From an uncultured Erysipelotrichaceae bacterium (GTDB lineage: Bacteria; Bacillota_I; Bacilli_A; RFN20; CAG-826), in assembly GCA_902785645.1 (NCBI GenBank), contig CACZZG010000005.1, positions 1 through 47,574 of the forward strand: a DNA stretch of 47,574 bases. The letters are read 5' to 3'. Positions 35,798 to 44,198 of this stretch are shown here, piece by piece; within the stretch, counting starts at the first letter, position 1, and every line of letters begins with the position of its first letter. The notes below the pieces were generated by a model. The model had not been told where the DNA came from, searched no databases, and saw only the letters and a list, made by a program, of their open reading frames with translations. The position numbers and the translations under genes were made by a program.

Positions 35798-37308
35798 TGG
35801 TACTATTTATTATTGCAGCAGTTGTCAGCTGCTTCGCCCTTGGCCTAGGCATATATTGGGCAGTGAAATTTATTAAAGAAACAGTTCCATCTGTTCCTTT
35901 TGTCACATTAATCAAAAGATTATCTATTATCATCGGTGTCTTTTCACTAACATTTGCAACAATGATGATTTCCATTTATTTATGGGGTCATCTTAAACCA
36001 AGAGCCTATGAATTAACCGCGACAATTGTTGGTGGCTTATTAACTGGCTTTTTAGGTTCGCTTTCTTTATTCACATTCATGCTTCATTATTGGGGTGGTG
36101 GCGAAGCCAAAGGAAATGTTCCTTCCATTGATAAATGGTTATTTAAAGCCTTAATGGCGGCTTTCCCATTATTTATCATCTCTTTATTCTTCTTAAGCGA
36201 AGGATTTGCGAGATTTATGACATATCCATTAATTAATGGTATTAGTTTTACTAAAGGATTTGTTTCACCCACAAGTAGTGTCAGTCCAAACATTGCTTTC
36301 TATGCCTTATGTATTCTTTCTGGCGCAATTTATGTCTATTTCATTTGTGACCATAAATTCTATTTAGAATATGGCAAACACGGCATTATTGAATCAACAT
36401 TCTTAGTGGCGTTCCCCGCTGGTATCTTAGGAGCAAGAATATTCTATGTTATTGGTAACTGGAGTGTGGAATTCGCTCATACAGAGTGGTGGCATGTCTT
36501 TGCTATTTGGGAAGGCGGATTAACCATCTTAGGTGGTGCGATTACCGGTATCGTTGTCGGTGTCGCTTGGTTCATGTGGAGAAATAAAGGCTATAGCATT
36601 TGGTTAGCTATCGATATTATTGTTCCAACCATTTTAGTGGCTCAAGCAGTCGGTAGATGGGGTAACTTCTTCAACTGTGAAGTTCATGGAACTTTACAAC
36701 CTCTATCTAATTGGAGTTGGTTGCCACGTGTTATTTGGGAAAATGCTAGATATTCATCCGCTTCCGGATGGGCTCCTGAAGGATATATCTATGTCCCATT
36801 GTTCTTTATTGAATGTATTACCAACTTATTAGGTTACTTTGTTTTAGCCCACTTATTTGGTATTGCTTTAAGAAAATATACAGAATTAGGTGATTTAGCC
36901 TTTGGCTATATCATGTGGTATGGTTTAACTCGTGTTTTGATGGAACCTCTTAGAGATACCGCATTTAACATGGGTGAAAATGGATATTGGTCATGGATTT
37001 GGTCATTATTATTCGTCCTCGGTGGTGCATTAGCAATTGCGGTGAATCACTTAGTGAGATATTTAAGAAAACCAAGACAAATTAATAGAAACAAATACTT
37101 AATCGGTTCTATCTGTGTTGGTTTTGTCTCAATCGGTTTAATCGCTTTAGGTGCGATTTTAATGAGCCAATCTTCATTCACTAAATCTTTAGTGCTCAAT
37201 CAATTCCATTGGGGATTAATCGTTTTAACCCTTGGTGTTTCATTATTATTTGGTTTAATGATTACTCTTCCACCTTTATTTAAGAAAGAACAGGTCGTTG
37301 ATGCATAA
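35797..37308 (+). CDS. lgt: Prolipoprotein diacylglyceryl transferase with an extra N-terminal membrane domain
   Basis: Transfers diacylglycerol to the lipobox cysteine of prelipoproteins, the first step of lipoprotein maturation. The core (about residues 155-430) has GGLTILGG and the Lgt signature GRWGNFFNCEVHG with essential-type R287, plus the final LAFGYIMWYGLTRVLMEPLRD. The total of 503 aa far exceeds the usual 260-300. Residues 1-150 add about four extra helices before the core, and about 70 C-terminal residues add two more. It overlaps uvrA by one base and the next gene by 8 bases. It serves the many lipoproteins of this window. Confidence 0.94.
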   Translation: MVLFIIAAVVSCFALGLGIYWAVKFIKETVPSVPFVTLIKRLSIIIGVFSLTFATMMISIYLWGHLKPRAYELTATIVGGLLTGFLGSLSLFTFMLHYWGGGEAKGNVPSIDKWLFKALMAAFPLFIISLFFLSEGFARFMTYPLINGISFTKGFVSPTSSVSPNIAFYALCILSGAIYVYFICDHKFYLEYGKHGIIESTFLVAFPAGILGARIFYVIGNWSVEFAHTEWWHVFAIWEGGLTILGGAITGIVVGVAWFMWRNKGYSIWLAIDIIVPTILVAQAVGRWGNFFNCEVHGTLQPLSNWSWLPRVIWENARYSSASGWAPEGYIYVPLFFIECITNLLGYFVLAHLFGIALRKYTELGDLAFGYIMWYGLTRVLMEPLRDTAFNMGENGYWSWIWSLLFVLGGALAIAVNHLVRYLRKPRQINRNKYLIGSICVGFVSIGLIALGAILMSQSSFTKSLVLNQFHWGLIVLTLGVSLLFGLMITLPPLFKKEQVVDA

Positions 37309-37942
37309 ATACGAATTAATTCTTTTTGATTTAGATGGCACTGTCGCGGACACTGATGAGATGATTGTCCAGACAATGAACATTCTTTACGATAAATATC
37401 GTAATGGTAGAAGAACTCCTCGAGAAGAAATATATTATTTCTCTGGGCCTCCTATATATGAAACGTTACAAAAAGAATTTCCTGGTCAAGACATGGAATT
37501 CTTATTTAATGAATTCGTCAAAGAATCCGTTAAATTATATCCAAAAGTAGTGACGACATATCCACATTGTAAAGAAACAATTTTAAATCTTAAAAAACGT
37601 GGATATAAAGTTGGCATTGTCACAAATAAGATGCATAACGCTACTGTTTTATGCTTAGGTCTACTTGATTTAGACAATTTATTTGATTGCATCGTTTGTT
37701 ATGATGATGTTAGTCATCCTAAACCAGAAGCTGAACCAATATTAAAATCTATGGAAATTGTTGATGTATATGATTTGAATAAAGTCTTATATATTGGCGA
37801 TAATAAAATTGATCTAGATACCGCGAATAGTGCGAAAGTTGATTGCGCATTAGTGACTTGGGGTCCACGTGTCTTAGATCCGAATTTAAAACCAACTTTG
37901 AAAATATCTTCTTATGAAGATTTAGAAAGGAAACTCGCTTAA
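37301..37942 (+). CDS. HAD-family phosphatase, PpaX/phosphoglycolate-phosphatase-like
   Basis: 213-aa HAD hydrolase: nucleophile motif FDLDGTVADT (D10, D12), helical cap, motif II IVTNK, motif IV YIGDNKIDLDTA. In B. subtilis the gene beside lgt is ppaX, a pyrophosphatase that works with HPr kinase/phosphorylase; position and family suggest the equivalent here, though hprK is absent from the locus and phosphoglycolate is an alternative substrate. ATG 37301 lies inside the end of lgt; a TTG at 37298 is also possible. The stop overlaps the trxB start. Confidence 0.85.
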   Translation: MHKYELILFDLDGTVADTDEMIVQTMNILYDKYRNGRRTPREEIYYFSGPPIYETLQKEFPGQDMEFLFNEFVKESVKLYPKVVTTYPHCKETILNLKKRGYKVGIVTNKMHNATVLCLGLLDLDNLFDCIVCYDDVSHPKPEAEPILKSMEIVDVYDLNKVLYIGDNKIDLDTANSAKVDCALVTWGPRVLDPNLKPTLKISSYEDLERKLA

Positions 37943-38853
37943 TGGAAAAATATGATGTTCTTATTATCGGTGCTGGACCATGTGGTATTGGCTGTGCTTT
38001 AAAGCTCCATGAAGCTGGAGTTAATTTCGGTTTAATTAATAGTGGAACTCCTGGCGGAAAAGTCAACATTGCTCCTCGCGTGGATAATTATCCAGGTCAT
38101 AAAGAGATTCCTGGACCAGATTTAGCTTTTAAATTCTTTGAAAGATTATTAGAGAAAAATATTCCTATCATTGCTGACGATGTTTTGGAATTAACAAAAC
38201 AAGGTGATATTTTTCATTTAAAAGGCACATATGGCGAATACGAAGCTAAATTTGTTGTTATTGCTTCTGGAACAAAAGAGAAGAAAGTCGGCCTAGCCAA
38301 AGAAGATGAAATGTTAGGTCATGGCTTATCATATTGTTCTTTATGCGATGGACATTTCTTTAGAAATAAAGATGTCGCAGTTATCGGTGGTGGTAACGCC
38401 GCGTTAAAAGAAGCCATTCATCTCTCACATATTGTGAAGAAACTTTACGTCATTCACCGCCGCAATGAATTTAGAGGCAGTAACAAGTTAGTTGATGAAT
38501 TAAAGGCGATGGATAATGTGGAAATCATTACGCCTTATATCCCAGTTGAAATCTTAGCGGATGATAAAATCACCGGTCTTGTTATTGAAAACCGTGAAAA
38601 TGGCGAAAAAAGAACATTAACCATAGATGGATTATTCCCATTAGTGGGACAAATCCCAAATACTTCATACATCAAGATTGATGGTGTATTAAATGAATGG
38701 GGCACAGTTCCAGTTGATAGAAGCATGAAAACATCATGTGATGGTTTATATGCAGGCGGAGATGTCTTACCAAGAGATATCAGACAAATCTATTTAGCGG
38801 AACATGATGGTATGGTCATCGCTAAATCAATAACTGAATTATTAAAACAATAA
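37942..38853 (+). CDS. trxB: Thioredoxin reductase-like flavoprotein
   Basis: Class-2 NAD(P)H:disulfide oxidoreductase of 303 aa. FAD site GAGPCG (10-15; the usual motif is GxGPAG), redox pair CSLC (C132/C135) in the YCSLCDGHFF motif, NADPH site GGGNAALKEA and HRRNEFRGS, second FAD motif GLYAGGDVLPRDIRQIYLA. It keeps thioredoxin reduced in the cytoplasm. It overlaps the HAD gene by one base (TAATG), so uvrA-lgt-HAD-trxB is a tightly coupled operon closed by a terminator. Confidence 0.93.
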   Translation: MEKYDVLIIGAGPCGIGCALKLHEAGVNFGLINSGTPGGKVNIAPRVDNYPGHKEIPGPDLAFKFFERLLEKNIPIIADDVLELTKQGDIFHLKGTYGEYEAKFVVIASGTKEKKVGLAKEDEMLGHGLSYCSLCDGHFFRNKDVAVIGGGNAALKEAIHLSHIVKKLYVIHRRNEFRGSNKLVDELKAMDNVEIITPYIPVEILADDKITGLVIENRENGEKRTLTIDGLFPLVGQIPNTSYIKIDGVLNEWGTVPVDRSMKTSCDGLYAGGDVLPRDIRQIYLAEHDGMVIAKSITELLKQ

Positions 38854-38855
38854 AT

Positions 38856-38880
38856 ACCGAGTAAACAGCTCGGTTTTTTA
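38856..38880 (+). terminator. Terminator of the uvrA-lgt-HAD-trxB operon
   Basis: ACCGAG / CTCGGT stem, loop TAAACAG, six-T tail. Confidence 0.9.
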
Positions 38881-38908
38881 TTGCATAAAAATATTTATTT
38901 GCTACACT
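38881..38908 (+). promoter_or_regulatory. Promoter of rapZ-whiA
   Basis: TTGCAT (38881-38886), 16 bp, TACACT (38903-38908) preceded by TGC (extended -10). The predicted leader is under 10 nt and lacks a Shine-Dalgarno. Confidence 0.6.
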
Positions 38909-38923
38909 TATGAGTGTATTGAT

Positions 38924-39775
38924 ATGAAAGAACTATTTATTCTCTCTGGTCCAAGTGGAAGTGGAGTTTCTTCTTCGAAATTCGTCTTTGAAGAATTGGG
39001 TTTTTATGTGATTGATAACGCTCCTAGTAGTGTCACTCAACCAATCCTAGATGAATACGCAAATAAGAAATCTATGAAAGGTGTTTGCTTGATGCCGAGA
39101 ATTAACGGGGCAAAGAAAGTCTTAGATATCGCTAAAAAAGATCCAAGATTCCATGTCACCTTCATTTTATTAACTACAGAAAAAGATGAATTAATTAAAA
39201 GATATGCTTTATCTAGACATGCTCATCCACGTTCAATACTTGATAATATCTCATTAGAAGAAGCGATTGACTTAGATGTTAAAGAAACTTTATCTTTGGC
39301 TAATGTCGTGGATTATGAGATTGACACAACCAAATTAACTACAAAAGAATTAAGAATTAATTTATATAATAAATTACAAGGTAAAGATACTGATAATATT
39401 ACTAAGATCACATTCCTTTCATTTGGATTAAAGAACGGTATTCCTGTCGGATTAGATGCGATGTTTGATGTTCGTATTATTCCTAATCCATATTGGGTAG
39501 AATCATTAGCACCTTTAAATGGTGGAGATCAAGAAGTCATCGATTACATCATGTCCTTTGATGTCACTAAAAAGTTATTGAAAGATATTATCGATTATTT
39601 GGAATTTTATATTCCAGAAATGCAAAAAACAGGTAGAGCAAGTTACACAATTGGTATAGCTTGTAGTGGTGGTCAACATCGTTCCACATTTGTAGCGAAT
39701 TATTTAAGAGATTATTTTAAAGATAAATATCACGTTGAAAGTTATCATCGTGATTCCCCGGAATTGAATAGATAA
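38924..39775 (+). CDS. rapZ: RapZ/YvcJ-family protein with altered Walker A motif
   Basis: 283-aa member of the RapZ family; in E. coli RapZ adapts small-RNA-controlled GlmS synthesis, and in Bacillus YvcJ binds nucleotide. The N-terminal P-loop reads GPSGSGVSS (9-17): valine 15 replaces the invariant lysine of GxxGxGKS. The DNA (GGA GTT TCT) confirms it. The rest of the N-terminal domain (ELGFYVIDNAP) is normal. The C-terminal domain, the RNA/partner-binding part, is well kept: NPYWVESLAPLNGGD and IACSGGQHRSTFVA. Nucleotide binding is therefore probably weakened or lost. whiA starts 1 base after the stop. Confidence 0.92.
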   Translation: MKELFILSGPSGSGVSSSKFVFEELGFYVIDNAPSSVTQPILDEYANKKSMKGVCLMPRINGAKKVLDIAKKDPRFHVTFILLTTEKDELIKRYALSRHAHPRSILDNISLEEAIDLDVKETLSLANVVDYEIDTTKLTTKELRINLYNKLQGKDTDNITKITFLSFGLKNGIPVGLDAMFDVRIIPNPYWVESLAPLNGGDQEVIDYIMSFDVTKKLLKDIIDYLEFYIPEMQKTGRASYTIGIACSGGQHRSTFVANYLRDYFKDKYHVESYHRDSPELNR

Positions 39776-39776
39776 T

Positions 39777-40736
39777 ATGAGGAAAGAATCGTTTACTAGA
39801 CAAGTCAAAGAGGAACTATGTTCCAATGAATATCCATCCAAAGATCGTTTAAGAGCCTTATTAGCCGCTTATATACGTATCAATGGTAGTTTAGTCTTCC
39901 GTGATAAGAAGAGTTATTTGACTATGTCAAATGAAAACGCAAAAATCGCTAGATTCATCTATGAAACAATTAATAATATCTATGAAGCTGACGCTCATCT
40001 ATCTTTTTCCAATAAGAGCAATTTAGCGAAGAATACGATTTACACAATTGAGATTCAAGAAGCTAGTGAAACGATTATTGAAGATTTGGATATTTCCTTC
40101 CTTGAAGGTAAGATTTCCAAAAACATCGTGAGAAATGATGACACAATATCTGGTTATTTAGCCGGTGCCTTTTTAGCGAGTGGTTCTGTCAATTCTCCAG
40201 AGACAAGTAATTATCATTTAGAAATCGCCCTCAATAGTGAAAACTTCGCGAAATGGTTATCTAAATTATTCTCTAAATACCGTAACAGCGATATTGAACC
40301 AAAGGTTATTAAAAGAAGAGAACAATTTGTTATCTATTTCAAAAAGAGTGATCAAATCTCTAATTTCTTAATCATGATTGGTGCAGTGGAATGCTGTATG
40401 GAATTTGAAAATGTCAGAGCGAACCGCGACATGATTAATTCCGCGAATAGATTAACCAATATGGACACCGCAAACATGAGAAGAATTTATGATACGGCGA
40501 ATAAGCAAATCAAAGAAATTAAAGTCATAGATGAGAAGTTAGGAATTGATAATATCACCAACGAAAAAGTTCGTATGTTATGCAAATTAAGATTAGAAAA
40601 TGAAGCGGCTTCATTATTAGAATTATCAGAAATAATGTCTAGTATTATGAATAAGACCATTACTAAAAGTAATGTTAATCATTTATTTAGAAAAATACAT
40701 GAATTATATGAGAGGTTAGATGATGGACGTAAATAA
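39777..40736 (+). CDS. whiA: WhiA-family DNA-binding regulator
   Basis: 319-aa WhiA: N-terminal LAGLIDADG-derived fold beginning with the diagnostic SFTRQVKEEL, the GYLAGAFLASGSVNSPE segment of the second half, and a C-terminal helix-turn-helix (RANRDMINSANRLTNMDTANMRR). WhiA controls sporulation septation in Streptomyces and cell division or chromosome segregation in Bacillus; it is kept even in minimal Gram-positives. In Bacillus the order is yvcJ-yvcK-whiA; here the middle gene is missing and whiA abuts rapZ. No independent ribosome site of note, so coupling to rapZ is likely. Confidence 0.95.
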   Translation: MRKESFTRQVKEELCSNEYPSKDRLRALLAAYIRINGSLVFRDKKSYLTMSNENAKIARFIYETINNIYEADAHLSFSNKSNLAKNTIYTIEIQEASETIIEDLDISFLEGKISKNIVRNDDTISGYLAGAFLASGSVNSPETSNYHLEIALNSENFAKWLSKLFSKYRNSDIEPKVIKRREQFVIYFKKSDQISNFLIMIGAVECCMEFENVRANRDMINSANRLTNMDTANMRRIYDTANKQIKEIKVIDEKLGIDNITNEKVRMLCKLRLENEAASLLELSEIMSSIMNKTITKSNVNHLFRKIHELYERLDDGRK

Positions 40737-40941
40737 GCAATTAGGAATGAGAATCAAGTATTTGCGTTCCCTCAATAAATGGTCGCAAGAAGACTTAGCC
40801 TTAGAAGCGGGAGTGAATAAGAATTATCTCTCCGATTTAGAAAGAGGAAGTCGTAATCCCACAGTCAAGATTTTAGAGAAAATTGCAAAAGCACTTGATA
40901 TCACATTAGAAGAATTATTCAAAGGCATCCAAATTATCTAA
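40723..40941 (+). CDS. Small XRE-family transcriptional regulator
   Basis: 72-aa (73 if the adjacent ATG at 40720 is used) helix-turn-helix protein made of one XRE domain: [50 protein letters not shown]. It has no sensor domain. The start overlaps the end of whiA, and AGAGG (40711-40715) favours the second ATG. Third gene of the rapZ-whiA unit; a terminator overlaps its last codons. Targets unknown; it lies just ahead of gap, where B. subtilis has the unrelated regulator CggR. Confidence 0.85.
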   Translation: MDVNKQLGMRIKYLRSLNKWSQEDLALEAGVNKNYLSDLERGSRNPTVKILEKIAKALDITLEELFKGIQII

Positions 40942-40953
40942 GGATGCTTTTTT
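40923..40953 (+). terminator. Terminator overlapping the XRE gene's 3' end
   Basis: GGCATCC / GGATGCT stem and TTTTTT tail. The 5' arm lies within the last codons. Confidence 0.8.
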
Positions 40954-41006
40954 CGTGTAAAAAATCAAATTTTTTATTCCTTTGGTGTGTTTTTCTTGGC
41001 AAAAGG

Positions 41007-41032
41007 TTTACATATAGTATAGACTATATAAC
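41007..41032 (+). promoter_or_regulatory. Candidate gap promoter region
   Basis: TTTACA (41007-41012) and TATAAC (41027-41032) with a short 14-bp spacer. An alternative is TTGGCA (40996-41001) with TAGACT (41020-41025), 18-bp spacer. Confidence 0.4.
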
Positions 41033-41057
41033 GCAAACAAAAGGAGGACATTATTAC

Positions 41058-42131
41058 ATGTCAGTTAAAGTTGCAATTAACGGATTCGGTCGTATTGGCC
41101 GTTTAGCGTTCAGACAAATGTTTGGAGCCAAAGGTTATGAAATCGTCGCGATTAACGATTTAACTTCTCCAAAGATGTTGGCTAACTTATTAAAATATGA
41201 TACCGCCCAAGGTGGTTATGCTGGTGTCATCGGTGAAGGTTTACACACCGTCAGTTCAAAAGAACCAGTCTTAGCAGAAGATGGCAAAACAGTCTTAGAA
41301 CCAGGAAGCATTACCGTTGATGGTAAAGAAATTACCATTTATGCAATGCCAAAAGCAGACGATCTCCCATGGGGCAAATTAGGTGTTGATGTCGTACTCG
41401 AATGTACAGGCTTCTACTGCTCAAAAGAAAAATCCATGGCTCACATCAGAGCTGGTGCAAAGAAAGTTATTATTTCCGCTCCTGCAGGTAAAGATTTACC
41501 AACCATCGTCTTCGGCGTTAACGAAAAAACATTAACAAAAGATGATCAAGTCATTTCCGCAGCTAGCTGTACCACAAACTGCTTAGCTCCAATGGCCAAA
41601 GCCTTAAATGACTTAGCTCCTATCCAATCTGGTATTATGAGCACAATTCACGCCTATACTGGTGACCAAATGATTCTCGATGGTCCACACAGAAAAGGTG
41701 ACTTACGTAGAGCACGTGCTGGCGCAGCCAACATCGTTCCTAACTCTACAGGTGCTGCAAAAGCTATCGGTTTAGTCATTCCTGAATTAAATGGTAAATT
41801 AATCGGTAGTGCACAACGTGTCCCAGTCCCAACTGGTTCCACAACAATTCTTACCGCTGTCGTCAAATTCGACGGTGAATTAACTCCAGAAGCAATCAAC
41901 GCTCATATGAAGAGTGTTGCTAACCAATCCTATGGTTATAACGAAGATCCAATCGTTTCTTCCGATGTTATCGGTATGAGATTCGGTTCCTTATTCGATG
42001 CTACACAAACAATGGTTAGCAAGATTGGTGAAGGTTTATATCAAGTCCAAGTTGTCTCTTGGTATGATAATGAAAACTCCTACACCAGCCAAATGGTCCG
42101 TACCATCAAATACTTTGCTGAAAATTGCTAA
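41058..42131 (+). CDS. gap: Glyceraldehyde-3-phosphate dehydrogenase
   Basis: Glycolytic NAD-dependent enzyme making 1,3-bisphosphoglycerate. 357 aa from ATG 41058, chosen for AAGGAGGA upstream and the N terminus [13 protein letters not shown] (NAD site); the open frame reaches back to 40944 but that part overlaps a terminator. Catalytic [16 protein letters not shown], the [20 protein letters not shown] loop and closing WYDNENSY are intact. An insert near residues 70-90 ([17 protein letters not shown]) makes it about 20 aa longer than the B. subtilis form. First of a gap-pgk-tpiA series. Confidence 0.97.
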   Translation: MSVKVAINGFGRIGRLAFRQMFGAKGYEIVAINDLTSPKMLANLLKYDTAQGGYAGVIGEGLHTVSSKEPVLAEDGKTVLEPGSITVDGKEITIYAMPKADDLPWGKLGVDVVLECTGFYCSKEKSMAHIRAGAKKVIISAPAGKDLPTIVFGVNEKTLTKDDQVISAASCTTNCLAPMAKALNDLAPIQSGIMSTIHAYTGDQMILDGPHRKGDLRRARAGAANIVPNSTGAAKAIGLVIPELNGKLIGSAQRVPVPTGSTTILTAVVKFDGELTPEAINAHMKSVANQSYGYNEDPIVSSDVIGMRFGSLFDATQTMVSKIGEGLYQVQVVSWYDNENSYTSQMVRTIKYFAENC

Positions 42132-42164
42132 GTTTTGATCTCGGGTCGCTAAATAATTAAATAT

Positions 42165-42197
42165 TGGCACCTGTGTCTTATCATGGGTGCCATTTTA
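42165..42197 (+). terminator. Hairpin between gap and pgk
   Basis: TGGCACC (42165-42171) / GGTGCCA (42186-42192), 14-nt loop, ATTTTAAAT tail. The weak tail suggests partial termination that would lower pgk expression relative to gap. Confidence 0.6.
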
Positions 42198-42219
42198 AAT
42201 AAAAAAAGGAGAATTAACT

Positions 42220-43437
42220 ATGTTAACAGTTAGAGAACTTAACGTAAAAGGACAACGTGTTATTGTTCGTGTTGACTTTAACGTCCCTCTAAAAGGTGGA
42301 GAAATTAGAGACGATAATAGAATCGTTGCCGCCTTACCAACAATCAAAGAGTTATTAGCTAAAGGCGCTCGTGTTATCTTAATGAGCCACTTAGGCAAAG
42401 TGAAACACAAAGAAGCTCCAGAAGTTGTTGAAGAACAAAAGAAAAAGAACAATATGGCCCCAGTCGCAAAAAGATTAGGCGAATTATTAGGCCAAGAAGT
42501 TATCTTTGTCCCAGTCACTCGTGGTGAAGAACTTGAAAAAGCCGCCGCTTCATTAAAAGATGGCCAAGTCTTATTAATGCAAAACACCCGTTATGAAAAG
42601 GGCGAAGAAAAGAATGATCCTGAATTAGCCGCTATTTGGGCAAAATTAGGTGATGCATTCGTCATGGATGCATTTGGTAGTGCTCATAGAGCACATGCTT
42701 CCACATATGGTATTCCTGAATTATTAAAGAAAGAAGGAAAACCAGTTGCAGTTGGTTATTTAGTGGAAAAAGAAGTTGCCAACTTAACCAGATGTGTTGA
42801 TGTCAAAAAATGTGATAGACCATATGTTGCAATTTTAGGTGGTTTAAAAGTTTCAGATAAAATCAAAGTTATCGAATCTTTATTAGCTAAATGTGACAAA
42901 ATCCTCATCGGTGGTGCAATGGCCTTTACATTCTCAAAAGCATTAGGTCACCCAACCGGAACATCCCCAGTGGAAGATGATCAATTAGATTACGCACGTG
43001 GATGTTTAGAAAAAGCACAAGGTAGAATCGTCTTACCAATCGATACAGTTGTCGGTGATGCTTTTGATCCAGAACAAAGAACCACAATCCAAGTCTTAGA
43101 CAGCGTTGATGTCCCAGATGGATTCCAAGGTTTAGATATCGGTCCAAAGACCAGAGAATTATTCGCTAAAGAAATTAGCAAAGCTAAGATGTTATTCTGG
43201 AATGGCCCAATGGGTGTCTTTGAACAAGAAGAATTCCAAAAAGGTACATTAGCTATTTGTGAAGCAGTCGCAAAATTAGAAGGTTCCTTCACTGTTTGTG
43301 GTGGTGGCGACTCCGCAGCTGCTATTAAACAATTTGGCTATGCCAAGAAGTTCTCCCACGTCTCCACAGGTGGCGGTGCTTCCTTAGAAATGATTGAAAA
43401 CGATGGCCACTTACCAGGCATCGATGTCCTCAAATAG
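42220..43437 (+). CDS. pgk: Phosphoglycerate kinase
   Basis: ATP-forming glycolytic kinase. 405 aa, normal length. N-domain RVDFNVPLKGGEI, the MSHLGK substrate loop, VMDAFGSAHRAHAST, hinge KEVANLTRC, and nucleotide-side motifs GGAMAFTF, FWNGPMGVFE and GGGDSAAAI with the final HVSTGGGASLEM. AAAGGAG site upstream. Ends in TAG, 2 bases before tpiA. Confidence 0.97.
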   Translation: MLTVRELNVKGQRVIVRVDFNVPLKGGEIRDDNRIVAALPTIKELLAKGARVILMSHLGKVKHKEAPEVVEEQKKKNNMAPVAKRLGELLGQEVIFVPVTRGEELEKAAASLKDGQVLLMQNTRYEKGEEKNDPELAAIWAKLGDAFVMDAFGSAHRAHASTYGIPELLKKEGKPVAVGYLVEKEVANLTRCVDVKKCDRPYVAILGGLKVSDKIKVIESLLAKCDKILIGGAMAFTFSKALGHPTGTSPVEDDQLDYARGCLEKAQGRIVLPIDTVVGDAFDPEQRTTIQVLDSVDVPDGFQGLDIGPKTRELFAKEISKAKMLFWNGPMGVFEQEEFQKGTLAICEAVAKLEGSFTVCGGGDSAAAIKQFGYAKKFSHVSTGGGASLEMIENDGHLPGIDVLK

Positions 43438-43439
43438 TT

Positions 43440-44195
43440 ATGAGAAGAAAATTATTATTAGGCAACTGGAAAATGAACAAGACTTCTGCGGAAGCCAAAC
43501 AGTTTGCCCTAGACACAAAAGAGCTTGTTGAACTCGCAAGCAAAAACAACATCGATATCGGTGTTGCTCCAACATATTTATCTTTAGCCGCGGTTAAAGA
43601 AAATGCTGATAAGAGAATGATTGTTGCTGCACAAAACTGCCACTTCAAAGAAAGCGGTGCTTTTACCGGCGAAATCTCTATTCCAATGTTATTGGAATTT
43701 GGCATTGATTGGGTCTTAATTGGTCACTCTGAAAGAAGAGCATATGACAATGAAACCAATTTAAAATGCCATGACAAAATTCAAGCCTTATTAGCAAACA
43801 ACATGGTTCCAGTCTACTGTGTCGGTGAAACATTAGCAGAATTCGATGCAGGAAGAACCAAAGAAGTCGTTTCACGTCAAATCAAAGAAGGCTTAGAAGG
43901 ATTTAGTGCTGAACAAGTCAAACGCTTAGTCGTTGCTTATGAACCAGTTTGGTCTATCGGTACCGGCAAAAACGCTTCCACTGAAATCGCTCAAGATGTC
44001 TGCGGATTTATCCGTGAACTATTAAGAGAACAATTCGGTGCAGTCGCTGATGAAATCAGAATCCTTTATGGCGGTAGCGTCAAACCAGAAAATATCAAAG
44101 CATACTTATCTTGCCCAGATATCGATGGTGGCTTAGTTGGTGGTGCCTCTTTAAAGAGAGAATCTTACGAAGGATTATTGACTAACATCTTATAA
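43440..44195 (+). CDS. tpiA: Triosephosphate isomerase
   Basis: Interconverts dihydroxyacetone phosphate and glyceraldehyde-3-phosphate. 251 aa. Catalytic lysine in GNWKMNKT, histidine in IGHSERR, glutamate in AYEPVWSIGTG, phosphate loop LYGGSVKPEN and GGASL. It begins 2 bases after the pgk stop without its own Shine-Dalgarno, so it depends on translational coupling. pgm and eno, often next in Bacillus, are not here. Confidence 0.97.
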   Translation: MRRKLLLGNWKMNKTSAEAKQFALDTKELVELASKNNIDIGVAPTYLSLAAVKENADKRMIVAAQNCHFKESGAFTGEISIPMLLEFGIDWVLIGHSERRAYDNETNLKCHDKIQALLANNMVPVYCVGETLAEFDAGRTKEVVSRQIKEGLEGFSAEQVKRLVVAYEPVWSIGTGKNASTEIAQDVCGFIRELLREQFGAVADEIRILYGGSVKPENIKAYLSCPDIDGGLVGGASLKRESYEGLLTNIL

Positions 44196-44198
44196 TCT

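Noticed and set aside
40944-41057. N-terminal extension of GAPDH (open frame back to 40944)
   Set aside because: The extension overlaps a terminator and the promoter region, while AAGGAGGA and the family N terminus [12 protein letters not shown] fix the start at 41058.
42195-42587. 130-aa minus-strand open frame
   Set aside because: Complement of the pgk 5' region; composition is that of a shadow frame.
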